A stretch of DNA of 64,000 nt from an uncultured Flavobacterium sp. (GTDB lineage Bacteria; Bacteroidota; Bacteroidia; Flavobacteriales; Flavobacteriaceae), in the NCBI RefSeq assembly GCF_951805225.1, contig NZ_OX638201.1:4278001-4342000 (forward strand), read 5' to 3'. The stretch's first letter is position 1; the number at the start of each line of letters is the position of its first letter. A model generated the notes under the pieces. It had not been told where the DNA came from. It saw only the letters and a program-made list of their open reading frames with translations, and ran no database searches. This document shows positions 7,721 to 14,708 of the stretch, in pieces. The position numbers and the translations under genes are program-made.

Positions 7721-8248
7721 TTATTCCAATTCATCCCTAACTTCCATCAAGGCAAAACCTAACAAATTCAAGCCTTTCCATTTCTTCGGATTCAAAACAT
7801 CCGAATGATCACTTGCCATACCAATTCCCCAAATTGCATCAACTGGACTTGCTTCTACAATAACTCTGTCGTTTGTATTTAGTAGAAAGGTTTTTAGCTC
7901 TGGATTCTGACTGAATTTATGAAAATTACCTTCTTTCACAATTTCAAATCTCGCGGCTAACCAAAGAGTTTCATTATAATTCTTCACTTCTCTTCCTAAT
8001 TTTTTGGCTTCGGCAGGAGATTTAGCCAAAAGGATTTTCTTCAAAACTTCATCATCTTTAAACAATTCGGCTTTCTTGGCCATCATCCAGTGTTCTGCAG
8101 TTTTATAAGTCACTTTATCAACTTCAAAAGAACTTAACCACCATTGACTGAAACAGGTTTTAGAAATACTTCCGTCTTTATTTGGTTGATGTCCCCAGAA
8201 AAGCAAAAACTTACTTTCCGGAGCTATATTATCTATGTTATATTTCAT
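7721..8248 (-). CDS. NADAR family protein (YbiA/DUF1768)
   Basis: The 175-residue protein carries the NADAR signatures: FLLFWGHQP near residue 14, CFSQWWLSSFEVD near 32, YKTAEHWMMAKKAELF near 50-65, the GREVKNYN segment near 90, and DAIWGIGM near 137 with NLLGFALMEVRD at the C terminus. NADAR proteins are N-glycosidase-like. Some act in riboflavin-pathway metabolite repair, and others remove ADP-ribose from guanine and serve as antitoxins of DarT1-type toxins. Next to PARG- and ARH-type enzymes, ADP-ribose removal is the likelier role here. No DarT gene is nearby. Confidence 0.9.
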   Translation of the reverse strand: MKYNIDNIAPESKFLLFWGHQPNKDGSISKTCFSQWWLSSFEVDKVTYKTAEHWMMAKKAELFKDDEVLKKILLAKSPAEAKKLGREVKNYNETLWLAARFEIVKEGNFHKFSQNPELKTFLLNTNDRVIVEASPVDAIWGIGMASDHSDVLNPKKWKGLNLLGFALMEVRDELE

Positions 8249-8324
8249 TTTTCTAATTTTTAAATTAAGATTCTAATCCATCTCACAATTCCAAAATATC
8301 ATTTTCCTTGTCAACTGATTTCAT

Positions 8325-9155
8325 CTAAATAGTTTGTTCTCTAAAAGCACTTTCAAAATACTTAAAACTTGATTTTTTTTCAGAACTGCTCAACACAGCA
8401 AAAACTATTTTTTTAAAAGCTCCCGCATATTTTTCCGAAATAATTTCTTTGAATAAACTTGCTACATCATTTGGCTCATTTCTAAAAACACCACATCCCC
8501 AAGCTCCCAAAATCAGCGTATCAACTTTTTGCTTTGAAGCAATTGCCAATACTTTGTCCATTCTTTTTCTAAAGACCTCTTCTGTTTCAGCAATTTCTTC
8601 CTTTCTATTATGTTGCAACATCGCGCCTTTGTTTGGTGCCGGTGCTGTAATTATATCTACAACTAATGGTTTTTCAAAATAATCCCCATTATCATCATTC
8701 CAAAACAAAACATTCGGACTATAAATCATGTAATCTGAATATAAAAACGAAGACTGATTTTTATTAAAATCATACATTGCTTTGTCTTTGATTTGCGTTG
8801 CATAAAGATTTGAAGATCTGGCCAAACTTTCTTCTTGAGCAGAAGCGCCACCTAAAAATCCACCACCCGGATTTTTTGCAGAAGCGAAATTCAAAACACC
8901 AATTTTGCCATTCTTCTCTTGAAAAATTGCTTCAATTGTAGAACAATTTTTCGCAATAATCTCTGTTTCAAATTTATTTTCAATTGGAATATCTAAAATT
9001 GCATTCCAATCATTTGGTGCAATTGTAAACGTATTATTTAAGGATTCTTCTAATTCCTTTTCTATAGCAATCTTCTTTTCATTATACTTATAAAAACCAT
9101 TTTTTATGATTTCTAAAGTGTTATTTGCTATTTCTACTCTATAATTTTTACTCAT
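8325..9155 (-). CDS. Microbial PARG-like protein (TIGR02452/DUF2263 family)
   Basis: A 276-residue macro-fold hydrolase with the canonical PARG catalytic loop GGGFLGGASAQEESLARS near residues 95-112, including both catalytic glutamates of QEE. A second loop, LGAWGCGVFRNEP, lies near 216-228, and AEEIF-like helix EETEEVFRKRM precedes it. Bacterial members cleave poly- or oligo-ADP-ribose and some mono-ADP-ribose adducts to free ADP-ribose. It follows the kinase gene with a four-base ATGA overlap, a strong sign of coupled translation. This links production of free ADP-ribose to the kinase directly. Confidence 0.9.
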   Translation of the reverse strand: MSKNYRVEIANNTLEIIKNGFYKYNEKKIAIEKELEESLNNTFTIAPNDWNAILDIPIENKFETEIIAKNCSTIEAIFQEKNGKIGVLNFASAKNPGGGFLGGASAQEESLARSSNLYATQIKDKAMYDFNKNQSSFLYSDYMIYSPNVLFWNDDNGDYFEKPLVVDIITAPAPNKGAMLQHNRKEEIAETEEVFRKRMDKVLAIASKQKVDTLILGAWGCGVFRNEPNDVASLFKEIISEKYAGAFKKIVFAVLSSSEKKSSFKYFESAFREQTI

Positions 9156-9979
9156 AATTTCAATTTTAGAACCTCGACATTTTCACCTTCGAAATCTTTT
9201 ACTGAATTAGTTGTAAATATTTTATCAAAACAATTCAAAACTTCAAAACCTTTATTGAAAATTCCGTGGCTTACTGCCAAATACAATTTTCCGGCATTTT
9301 TCTTTTTTAATTCTTCGGCTAAGCCAACGAAAGTTCCTCCACCATCACAAATATCATCAACGATTAAACAATCGATTCCGTTTAAATCATCTTCATAAAC
9401 TTTAAATCCAGATAATCTTCCGGTTTTTACATCACGACTTTTACTACATTCTACAACATCTACTCCGCCTAAAAACTCAGAAACTTTGTAGATTTTTTTC
9501 AAAGCGCCACCATCCGGAGAAATTAATTTTAGGTTTTCGCCAACGACTTTTAAAACATCTGCAATAAAAGTATGATTCGGAATCACCTCGCAATTGTTTA
9601 CCAAAGCCGGAGTAACCTCAGAATGTGCATCAAAAACAAAAACTTTATTCAATTGAAGCGCATTGATAATATCAGCATACACTTTTACAGAAAGAGATTC
9701 GCCTTTGATCATCACACGATCTTGTCTTGCTGCCGGAAAATAAGGGATAAAAAGATCAATTACTTTAACATCCATTCTGCGCAAAGCATCTACCGTAATA
9801 CACAACAATCCTAAATCGTTGAATGAATTTAATCGGTGTGTGATTGTTACTTTTTGATTGTGATCAAAATCAGGATTAATTTTAATGTGAGGTTCTCCTC
9901 CAGAAAATGTAAAACTTTGAAATTTGATTTCTTCCTGATTAGTTATAGGAGTGAATTTTGGGTCTAGGTTAAGTATCAT
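9152..9979 (-). CDS. PRPP synthetase-like pyrophosphokinase, candidate ADP-ribose pyrophosphokinase (Adps-type)
   Basis: The 275-residue protein is a divergent member of the ribose-phosphate pyrophosphokinase family, some 40 residues shorter than housekeeping Prs. It has RLNSFNDLGLL near residue 49, DLFIPYFPAARQDRV near 74-88, FVFDAHSEVTPAL near 113, ISPDGGALKK near 151 and the PRPP-loop variant VDDICDGGGTF near 207. The usual loop is DDxxDTGGT, so this is not the housekeeping enzyme. Relatives paired with NadV have been annotated as PRPP synthetases; in phage NARP1 such a protein pyrophosphorylates ADP-ribose. It is the first gene of the operon and lies directly behind the operators. Substrate undecided between ribose-5-phosphate and ADP-ribose. 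Confidence 0.82.
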   Translation of the reverse strand: MILNLDPKFTPITNQEEIKFQSFTFSGGEPHIKINPDFDHNQKVTITHRLNSFNDLGLLCITVDALRRMDVKVIDLFIPYFPAARQDRVMIKGESLSVKVYADIINALQLNKVFVFDAHSEVTPALVNNCEVIPNHTFIADVLKVVGENLKLISPDGGALKKIYKVSEFLGGVDVVECSKSRDVKTGRLSGFKVYEDDLNGIDCLIVDDICDGGGTFVGLAEELKKKNAGKLYLAVSHGIFNKGFEVLNCFDKIFTTNSVKDFEGENVEVLKLKL

Positions 9980-9990
9980 AGTTTTTATAG

Positions 9991-10011
9991 TTTGCGTTAA
10001 TTATACGCAAA
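9991..10011. promoter_or_regulatory. NrtR-type operator 1 (perfect palindrome)
   Basis: A perfect inverted repeat, TTTGCGT-N7-ACGCAAA, 21 bp in all. It overlaps the -7 element of the operon promoter on the minus strand, so a bound repressor would block RNA polymerase. Size and symmetry fit NrtR-family operators, and the nrtR-like gene is directly upstream. Confidence 0.82.
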
Positions 10012-10037
10012 TGTAGAATATTCTTTTTAATAAACAA
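10008..10037 (-). promoter_or_regulatory. Promoter of the NAD/ADP-ribose operon
   Basis: On the minus strand a -33 TTG (10035-10037) and a -7 TACATTTG (10008-10015) are separated by 19 bases, an exact match to the Bacteroidota primary sigma consensus. Transcription should start near position 10001, about 22 bases before the first start codon and inside operator 1. Confidence 0.82.
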
Positions 10038-10042
10038 TTTAT

Positions 10043-10063
10043 TTTGTGTAAAAATTACGCAAA
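10043..10063. promoter_or_regulatory. NrtR-type operator 2
   Basis: A second 21-bp site, TTTGTGT-N7-ACGCAAA, has the same 7-7-7 layout with one arm mismatch. It covers the stop codon of nrtR and lies just upstream of the -33 element. Its centre is 52 bp from the first site, about five helical turns, so two repressor dimers would sit on the same DNA face. Confidence 0.7.
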
Positions 10064-10747
10064 CTTTATTTCGAAGTGAAAGCCTTTTTCAATTAACTGA
10101 TTATATTTCAATTTATTAAACTTAAAAAGTTTTGCAGGACGACCGCTTTTTATTGGAGAAAAATGATCTGTTTCTTCTAAAAACCCATAACTGAGGATTT
10201 TTTTTCTGAAGTTTCGTCGGTCAATTTCTTTTTCTAAAATTGTACAATAGAGATTTTCAAGATCCGAAAAAAGAAATTCATCCGGAAGTAAATCAAATCC
10301 GATAGGTTCGTAAGTAAGTTTAGATTTCAATCTCGAGATTCCTTTTTCAAGTATTAAATTATGATCGAATGCTAAAGGTGGAATTTCATCAATTTTAAAC
10401 CATTGTACTTTTTCGGCATCAGTATCCGCTTTTATTTCCAAATTTGAAGCATCGACCAAAGCATAATACGCAACCGAAATTACACGGTTTCTGGAATCTC
10501 TATAAATATCATCTCCAAACGTGTAAAGCTGTTCCATAAAAGTCAACTTTACATTGGTTTCTTCATGCAATTCTCTAATAACGGCATCGGTCAGAGATTC
10601 ATCTTGTTTCACTAAACCGCCTGGTAAAGCCCAATATTTTTCGGCTGAACCAAATTGCTGTTCAATTAAAAGTACGTACAAATTGTTGTTTTTATATCCA
10701 AAAACAATGGCGTCAACAGCAATTCTAATATTTTGAAAATTTTCCAT
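10055..10747 (-). CDS. nrtR: NrtR-type Nudix transcriptional repressor of NAD metabolism
   Basis: The 230-residue protein has an N-terminal Nudix domain (about 1-140) and a C-terminal winged helix (about 150-230). The Nudix box GGLVKQDESLTDAVI plus RELHEETNV near residues 43-66 keeps the REXXEE glutamates, so hydrolase activity is possible. The C-terminal block YEPIGFDLLPDEF near 146, then RRNFRKKIL and RPAKLFKF, is typical of NrtR/AraR-like regulators. Known NrtR proteins repress NAD genes and release DNA on binding ADP-ribose. Two matching palindromes lie just downstream, before the kinase gene. It is codirectional with the operon and separated from it by 75 bases. Confidence 0.87.
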   Translation of the reverse strand: MENFQNIRIAVDAIVFGYKNNNLYVLLIEQQFGSAEKYWALPGGLVKQDESLTDAVIRELHEETNVKLTFMEQLYTFGDDIYRDSRNRVISVAYYALVDASNLEIKADTDAEKVQWFKIDEIPPLAFDHNLILEKGISRLKSKLTYEPIGFDLLPDEFLFSDLENLYCTILEKEIDRRNFRKKILSYGFLEETDHFSPIKSGRPAKLFKFNKLKYNQLIEKGFHFEIKFA

Positions 10748-10766
10748 AGTCCTAAATCATATCAAA

Positions 10767-10774
10767 CAAATATA
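10767..10774 (-). promoter_or_regulatory. Possible -7 element for nrtR
   Basis: On the minus strand TATATTTG fits the TAnnTTTG consensus about 20 bases before the nrtR start. No TTG stands at 19-21 bases upstream, so the call is weak. Confidence 0.4.
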
Positions 10775-10781
10775 ACGAAGA

Positions 10782-10832
10782 AGAGCCAATTTTATAATCT
10801 ATCACCAAGTAATAAATTATAAAATTGACTCT
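10782..10832 (-). terminator. Hairpin between the PKD lipoprotein gene and nrtR
   Basis: A 17-bp stem (AGAGCCAATTTTATAAT and its complement, one G-U pair) around an 18-base loop. It lies 27 bases after the PKD gene stop and just before the nrtR promoter, so it probably ends PKD transcription. The T-run is poor. Confidence 0.6.
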
Positions 10833-10858
10833 CTCAAAAATCCTTATTTTTTATCTTT

Positions 10859-11236
10859 TTAATTCACAGTAACACTTTTCTTTGGGCTTACAGTACAACT
10901 TCCTCCTCCTTTAGTAATATTTACATCGGCTTTAACTTCATATGTTCCTGCAGCCGCGTATGTATGAGCTACCGTTCCCGTCGCACTATTTACAGTTTGA
11001 GCCGGAGTTCCGTCGCCAAAAGTCCATTTTACAGAAGTTACAGTATTACTTCCGCTATATTGTATATGATAATTGATTATCTTAGAATTAGTTCCATCTG
11101 CTGAATGTTTTAATTCTGTCAAAATTGAATCTCCAAAACAATCTACTATCGCTTCATCATCGTGTTTACTACAAGAATTATTCATAAAAAACACTGTTAC
11201 CAGAATTAAAACTGTTGTAATCTTTTTCATAATCAT
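10859..11236 (-). CDS. Small PKD-domain lipoprotein
   Basis: The 125-residue product begins with a lipoprotein signal; the lipobox is NNSC near residue 22, followed by SKHDDE, an acidic stretch like the surface-export signals of flavobacterial lipoproteins. The rest is one PKD fold with SVKWTFGDGTPAQTVN near 68-83 and AHTYAAAGTYEVKA near 89. The start may be the second ATG (MKKITT), two codons in, because a basic n-region normally follows the first methionine. PKD domains mediate protein or polysaccharide contacts at the cell surface. No partner gene is apparent. Confidence 0.8.
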   Translation of the reverse strand: MIMKKITTVLILVTVFFMNNSCSKHDDEAIVDCFGDSILTELKHSADGTNSKIINYHIQYSGSNTVTSVKWTFGDGTPAQTVNSATGTVAHTYAAAGTYEVKADVNITKGGGSCTVSPKKSVTVN

Positions 11237-11351
11237 ACATTTTTAGTGGTTTATCTCTCAAAAATATTCTTTTAAAAGGTAAAGTCAAAACAAAATGGAA
11301 GAAAATTCTACTATTTTTAAACGGTGTTTTATCGCTAATTATAAATTTAAA

Positions 11352-12257
11352 CTACAATCTATTGCCAAAAAACAACTTTAATTCTTTAGAAATAATATCA
11401 AAAAACGAGTTCAAATTATTGTTTTTAGCGCTCAATAAATACACAAATTCTTCAGGTACGTGAAAACTATTCCACAATAGTTGTAATCTGTTCTCTTTAA
11501 TATATTTTCTTGCATTACAATTCCAGGTTATCGCAACACCTTCATTATCGACCAACATTCTAAGCATTTCAGATTCTGACGGAATAATATAATTAGGAAC
11601 CATCGCCGGACGTTTTTTATTAAAAGCATGCAACCAGAATAATTTTATATGCGGAATTCTGGCGTCATGACTGTACCACTTTTGCTCATTCAGCCACAAT
11701 TCTATTTCAGTATAATTGTCGGCTTTTAATTTCTGACGGAAATCTGTTGCATCCAAACTTACTGGCGCAACCATTATCAGTTTAATTTTTCCGACGATTT
11801 CGTAAATCGTATCAAACGTATCAAATCTTTTTGTTGTGATGGCGAAATCAAGTTTTTTAGCATCAACAAGTGCAAAAAGCGCATCGTTGTCTGCAAAGGT
11901 AAAATCGATCAAATCAAATTTAGCAATCAACAAATTACCAACACAATTAAAAAGATCTTTAGAAATACCAACCGATATTAACCGGTTTGCATCTTCGGCT
12001 TTCGCCCGAAAAGTATTCTCAACATTCTCCAGTCGATCAAGTGCATCAATAATCAAATTATTGAGTAACTTAGCGTATTCGGTTGGTTCTACGCCTTTTG
12101 ACTTTCGATTAAATAATTTATTTCCAACATGAGCCTCCAACATGGATATTTGCTGACTTACAGCAGGTTGACTCATAAATAACTCTTTTGCGGCAACAGA
12201 AAAATTTCCGTTTTTATAAACCGCTTTAAATGTTCTGTACCATTCGAGATTTACCAT
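11352..12257 (-). CDS. LysR family transcriptional regulator
   Basis: A 301-residue regulator with an N-terminal winged helix-turn-helix (FKAVYKNGNFSVAAKELFMSQPAVSQQISMLE, residues 10-41, split by the family's AAxxL..SQPAVSxQI pattern) and a C-terminal effector-binding domain. It is divergent from a DJ-1/PfpI gene with an 85-bp shared control region, the classic LysR layout, so it probably controls that gene and itself. The inducer is unknown; relation to electrophile or aldehyde stress is plausible given the target. Confidence 0.9.
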   Translation of the reverse strand: MVNLEWYRTFKAVYKNGNFSVAAKELFMSQPAVSQQISMLEAHVGNKLFNRKSKGVEPTEYAKLLNNLIIDALDRLENVENTFRAKAEDANRLISVGISKDLFNCVGNLLIAKFDLIDFTFADNDALFALVDAKKLDFAITTKRFDTFDTIYEIVGKIKLIMVAPVSLDATDFRQKLKADNYTEIELWLNEQKWYSHDARIPHIKLFWLHAFNKKRPAMVPNYIIPSESEMLRMLVDNEGVAITWNCNARKYIKENRLQLLWNSFHVPEEFVYLLSAKNNNLNSFFDIISKELKLFFGNRL

Positions 12258-12342
12258 GACATAAATATATTTATAACAAACATAGTTTATTTTATTTTTA
12301 CAAATATCACTTTAGCCGTAAATTTGACAAAAATTTAAACTT
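12258..12342. promoter_or_regulatory. Divergent LysR / DJ-1 control region
   Basis: It holds a 14-bp palindrome ATAAATATATTTAT (12261-12274), a minus-strand -7 candidate TATGTTTG (12277-12284) for lysR and a plus-strand TAAATTTG (12319-12326) for the DJ-1 gene. No good TTG elements were found at the right distances. Confidence 0.5.
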
Positions 12343-13107
12343 ATGAAGAAAATAGCATTACTTACGATTATAGCATTCGCAGCTTTTAGCACATCAGCTA
12401 CAGCTCAAAAATCAACTAAAAAAGGTATGAAAAAAGTATTATTTGTTGTTACCAGTAACGATAAACTGGGCAATACAGGCGAGAAAACAGGATTTTGGTC
12501 AGAAGAATTTGCTGCACCATATTATGAATTATTAGATAAAGGAATCGAAATTACAATTGCGTCGCCACTTGGAGGTCAACCGCCAATTGATCCAAAAAGT
12601 GTAGATCCTGCATCGGCAACTGAAGACACAAAACGTTTTGATGCTGATAAAGTTTTACAGGAAAAATTAAAAAACACACATAAACTTTCGACTATTAATC
12701 AAAAAGATTATGATGCAGTTTTCTATCCTGGAGGTCACGGACCACTTTGGGATTTAGTCGAAGATAAAAGTTCAATTGCTTTGATCGAATCTTTCTACAC
12801 GCACAAAAAACCGGTAGCTTTTGTTTGTCATGCTCCGGCAGTTCTAAAAAATGTAAAAGTTAATGGTGAATTTTTGGTGAAAGGCAAAAAAGTAACCGGA
12901 TTTACAAATGAAGAAGAAGAAGCTGTAGGATTAACTAAAGTTGTTCCGTTTTTATTGGAAGATGCTTTAACTCAAAATGGCGCTAAATTTTCTAAAATTG
13001 CAAACTGGCAGCCATATGCTGTTGAAGACGGACTTTTGATTACAGGTCAAAACCCAGCTTCTTCTAAATTAGTAGCAGGGAAATTATTAGAAAAATTGAA
13101 TAAATAA
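12343..13107 (+). CDS. Secreted DJ-1/PfpI family protein (Hsp31-like)
   Basis: The 254-residue protein has a signal peptide (MKKIALLTIIAFAAFSTSATAQ), so it acts in the periplasm. The mature part is a DJ-1/PfpI fold close to class I glutamine-amidotransferase-like Hsp31 proteins: TGFWSEEFAAPYYEL near residue 47, YPGGHGPLWDL near 129, and the nucleophile elbow AFVCHAPAVL with cysteine near 163. The catalytic Glu (WSEE), Cys and His are all visible. Family members act as glyoxalase III, deglycase-like or chaperone proteins. A YqhD-like reductase follows, so the two may serve in aldehyde detoxification under the divergent LysR regulator. Confidence 0.87.
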   Translation: MKKIALLTIIAFAAFSTSATAQKSTKKGMKKVLFVVTSNDKLGNTGEKTGFWSEEFAAPYYELLDKGIEITIASPLGGQPPIDPKSVDPASATEDTKRFDADKVLQEKLKNTHKLSTINQKDYDAVFYPGGHGPLWDLVEDKSSIALIESFYTHKKPVAFVCHAPAVLKNVKVNGEFLVKGKKVTGFTNEEEEAVGLTKVVPFLLEDALTQNGAKFSKIANWQPYAVEDGLLITGQNPASSKLVAGKLLEKLNK

Positions 13108-13201
13108 TAAAGGTACTAAGTTGCTAAAGTTCTAAGATTATAAATATCTTAAAAAAAACTCAGAACCTTAGCGTCTTAGGAACTTAGAAACTCTAAGAAA
13201 A

Positions 13202-14359
13202 ATGTTAAACTTTGAATTATACAATCCGACGAATTTAATCTTCGGAAAAGGACAAATTGAAAAACTTTCGACTTTAGTACCAAAAGATGCTAAAATTTTA
13301 TTGGCATATGGCGGTGGAAGTATTTTTAAAAATGGAGTACACGAACAAGTAATCAACAACTTAAAAGGTTTTGATATTGTAGAATTTGGTGGAATTGAAC
13401 CAAATCCGCATTTTGAAACGTTGATGAAAGCGGTTGAAGTTATCAAGGCGGAAAAAATTGATTTCATTCTTGCTGTTGGTGGCGGATCTGTTATTGATGG
13501 TGTGAAATTTATTTCGGCAGCAGTAAACTTTGACGGAAATCCGATTGATATTTTACAAAAACGTATGTTGATTAAAGAAAATGCGGTGCCTTTTGGAACT
13601 GTTTTAACTTTGCCTGCAACAGGAAGTGAAATGAATTCGGGTTCTGTAGTTACGATTAAAGCTACTCAGGAAAAACTTGCTTTTGGCGGAAGCGCATTAT
13701 TCCCAAAATTCTCTATTTGTGATCCAACTGTAATTGCGTCTTTACCAAAAAGACAATTGCAAAATGGTGTTGTTGATGCGTACACACACGTAATGGAACA
13801 ATATTTAACATATCCTCATGAAGGTTATTTACAAGATAGAATTGCTGAGGGAATTTTACAAACTTTAATTGAAGTTGGTCCAAGCGTGGTTGAAAATCCA
13901 ACAGATTATGCTTTGGCTTCTAATTTTATGTGGAGTTGTACAATGGCTTTAAACGGATTAATTCAAAAAGGTGTTCCATCTGATTGGGCAACGCACATGA
14001 TTGGTCATGAATTAACGGCTTTATACGGAATCGATCACGCGAGAACTTTGGCGATTATAGGACCAAGTTTGTATAATGTGATGTTTGAAACTAAAAAAGG
14101 AAAACTGGCACAATACGGAAGAAGAATTTTCAACTTGACAGGTTCTGATGATGAAGTTGCAAAAGAAGCAATCAACAAAACAGTAGAATTTTTCCATACT
14201 ATGGGAATGGATACTAAACTTTCGCAATACACAGATGATTATTCTGAAACTGCCGATTTTATCGTGAAACGTTTCGACGAAAGAGGCTGGAAAGGTCTTG
14301 GCGAAAACCAATTGGTAACTTTAGACAAAGTAAAATCAATTGTTGAAATGAGCTACTAG
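13202..14359 (+). CDS. Iron-containing alcohol dehydrogenase (YqhD/BDH type)
   Basis: The 385-residue NAD(P)H-dependent oxidoreductase reduces aldehydes to alcohols. It has LAYGGGSIFKNG near residue 34, GGGSVIDGVKFI near 97, PATGSEMNSGSVVT near 141, and metal-ligand segments VVDAYTHVMEQYL near 193 and MIGHELTALYGIDHART near 266, which supply the Asp and three His ligands of group III dehydrogenases. The length equals YqhD (387). It follows the DJ-1 gene by 94 bases of AT-rich DNA with no clear terminator, so co-expression is possible. Confidence 0.9.
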   Translation: MLNFELYNPTNLIFGKGQIEKLSTLVPKDAKILLAYGGGSIFKNGVHEQVINNLKGFDIVEFGGIEPNPHFETLMKAVEVIKAEKIDFILAVGGGSVIDGVKFISAAVNFDGNPIDILQKRMLIKENAVPFGTVLTLPATGSEMNSGSVVTIKATQEKLAFGGSALFPKFSICDPTVIASLPKRQLQNGVVDAYTHVMEQYLTYPHEGYLQDRIAEGILQTLIEVGPSVVENPTDYALASNFMWSCTMALNGLIQKGVPSDWATHMIGHELTALYGIDHARTLAIIGPSLYNVMFETKKGKLAQYGRRIFNLTGSDDEVAKEAINKTVEFFHTMGMDTKLSQYTDDYSETADFIVKRFDERGWKGLGENQLVTLDKVKSIVEMSY

Positions 14360-14435
14360 TTCATAGTCTCGGTATTTAGTCTCAGTTAAAAACTGAAAAC
14401 TGCGACCGTAAACAGTTACTAAAATATTAAAATCA

Positions 14436-14472
14436 AAAAAGGCGTTCTTAAGTTATTTAGGAACGCCTTTTT
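14436..14472 (+). terminator. Terminator after the alcohol dehydrogenase gene
   Basis: A 12-bp perfect stem (AAAAAGGCGTTC and GAACGCCTTTTT) with a 13-base loop and T-run. The remaining gap up to 14658 shows nothing else beyond AT-rich sequence. Confidence 0.85.
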
Positions 14473-14658
14473 AAAATACTAAAACAAAACTAACTAACTC
14501 AATTCTTATTAAACTCATTTAAAATTCTAATTTATAATCAGTTACAACGTAATAGTATAAATATTATTGTATAAATAGTAAATTATTTTTTTATTATTTT
14601 AAAACACCTTGAAAACCATCATAATTAAAGGGGTTTTGTAAATTTCTTAAATGAGATT

Positions 14659-14690
14659 TTGTATTATTACTACATTATTAAGTACTTTTG
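14659..14690 (+). promoter_or_regulatory. gpsA promoter
   Basis: TTG (14659-14661), 21 bases, then TACTTTTG (14683-14690), a good Bacteroidota promoter. The start codon follows 18 bases after the -7 element. Confidence 0.7.
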
Positions 14691-14708
14691 TTTTAAATTA
14701 TTAAAATA

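Noticed and set aside
54..10747. Prophage or mobile-island origin of the NAD/ADP-ribose cluster
   Set aside because: No integrase, tRNA gene, attachment repeats or phage structural genes were seen, and base composition is like the flanking genes.
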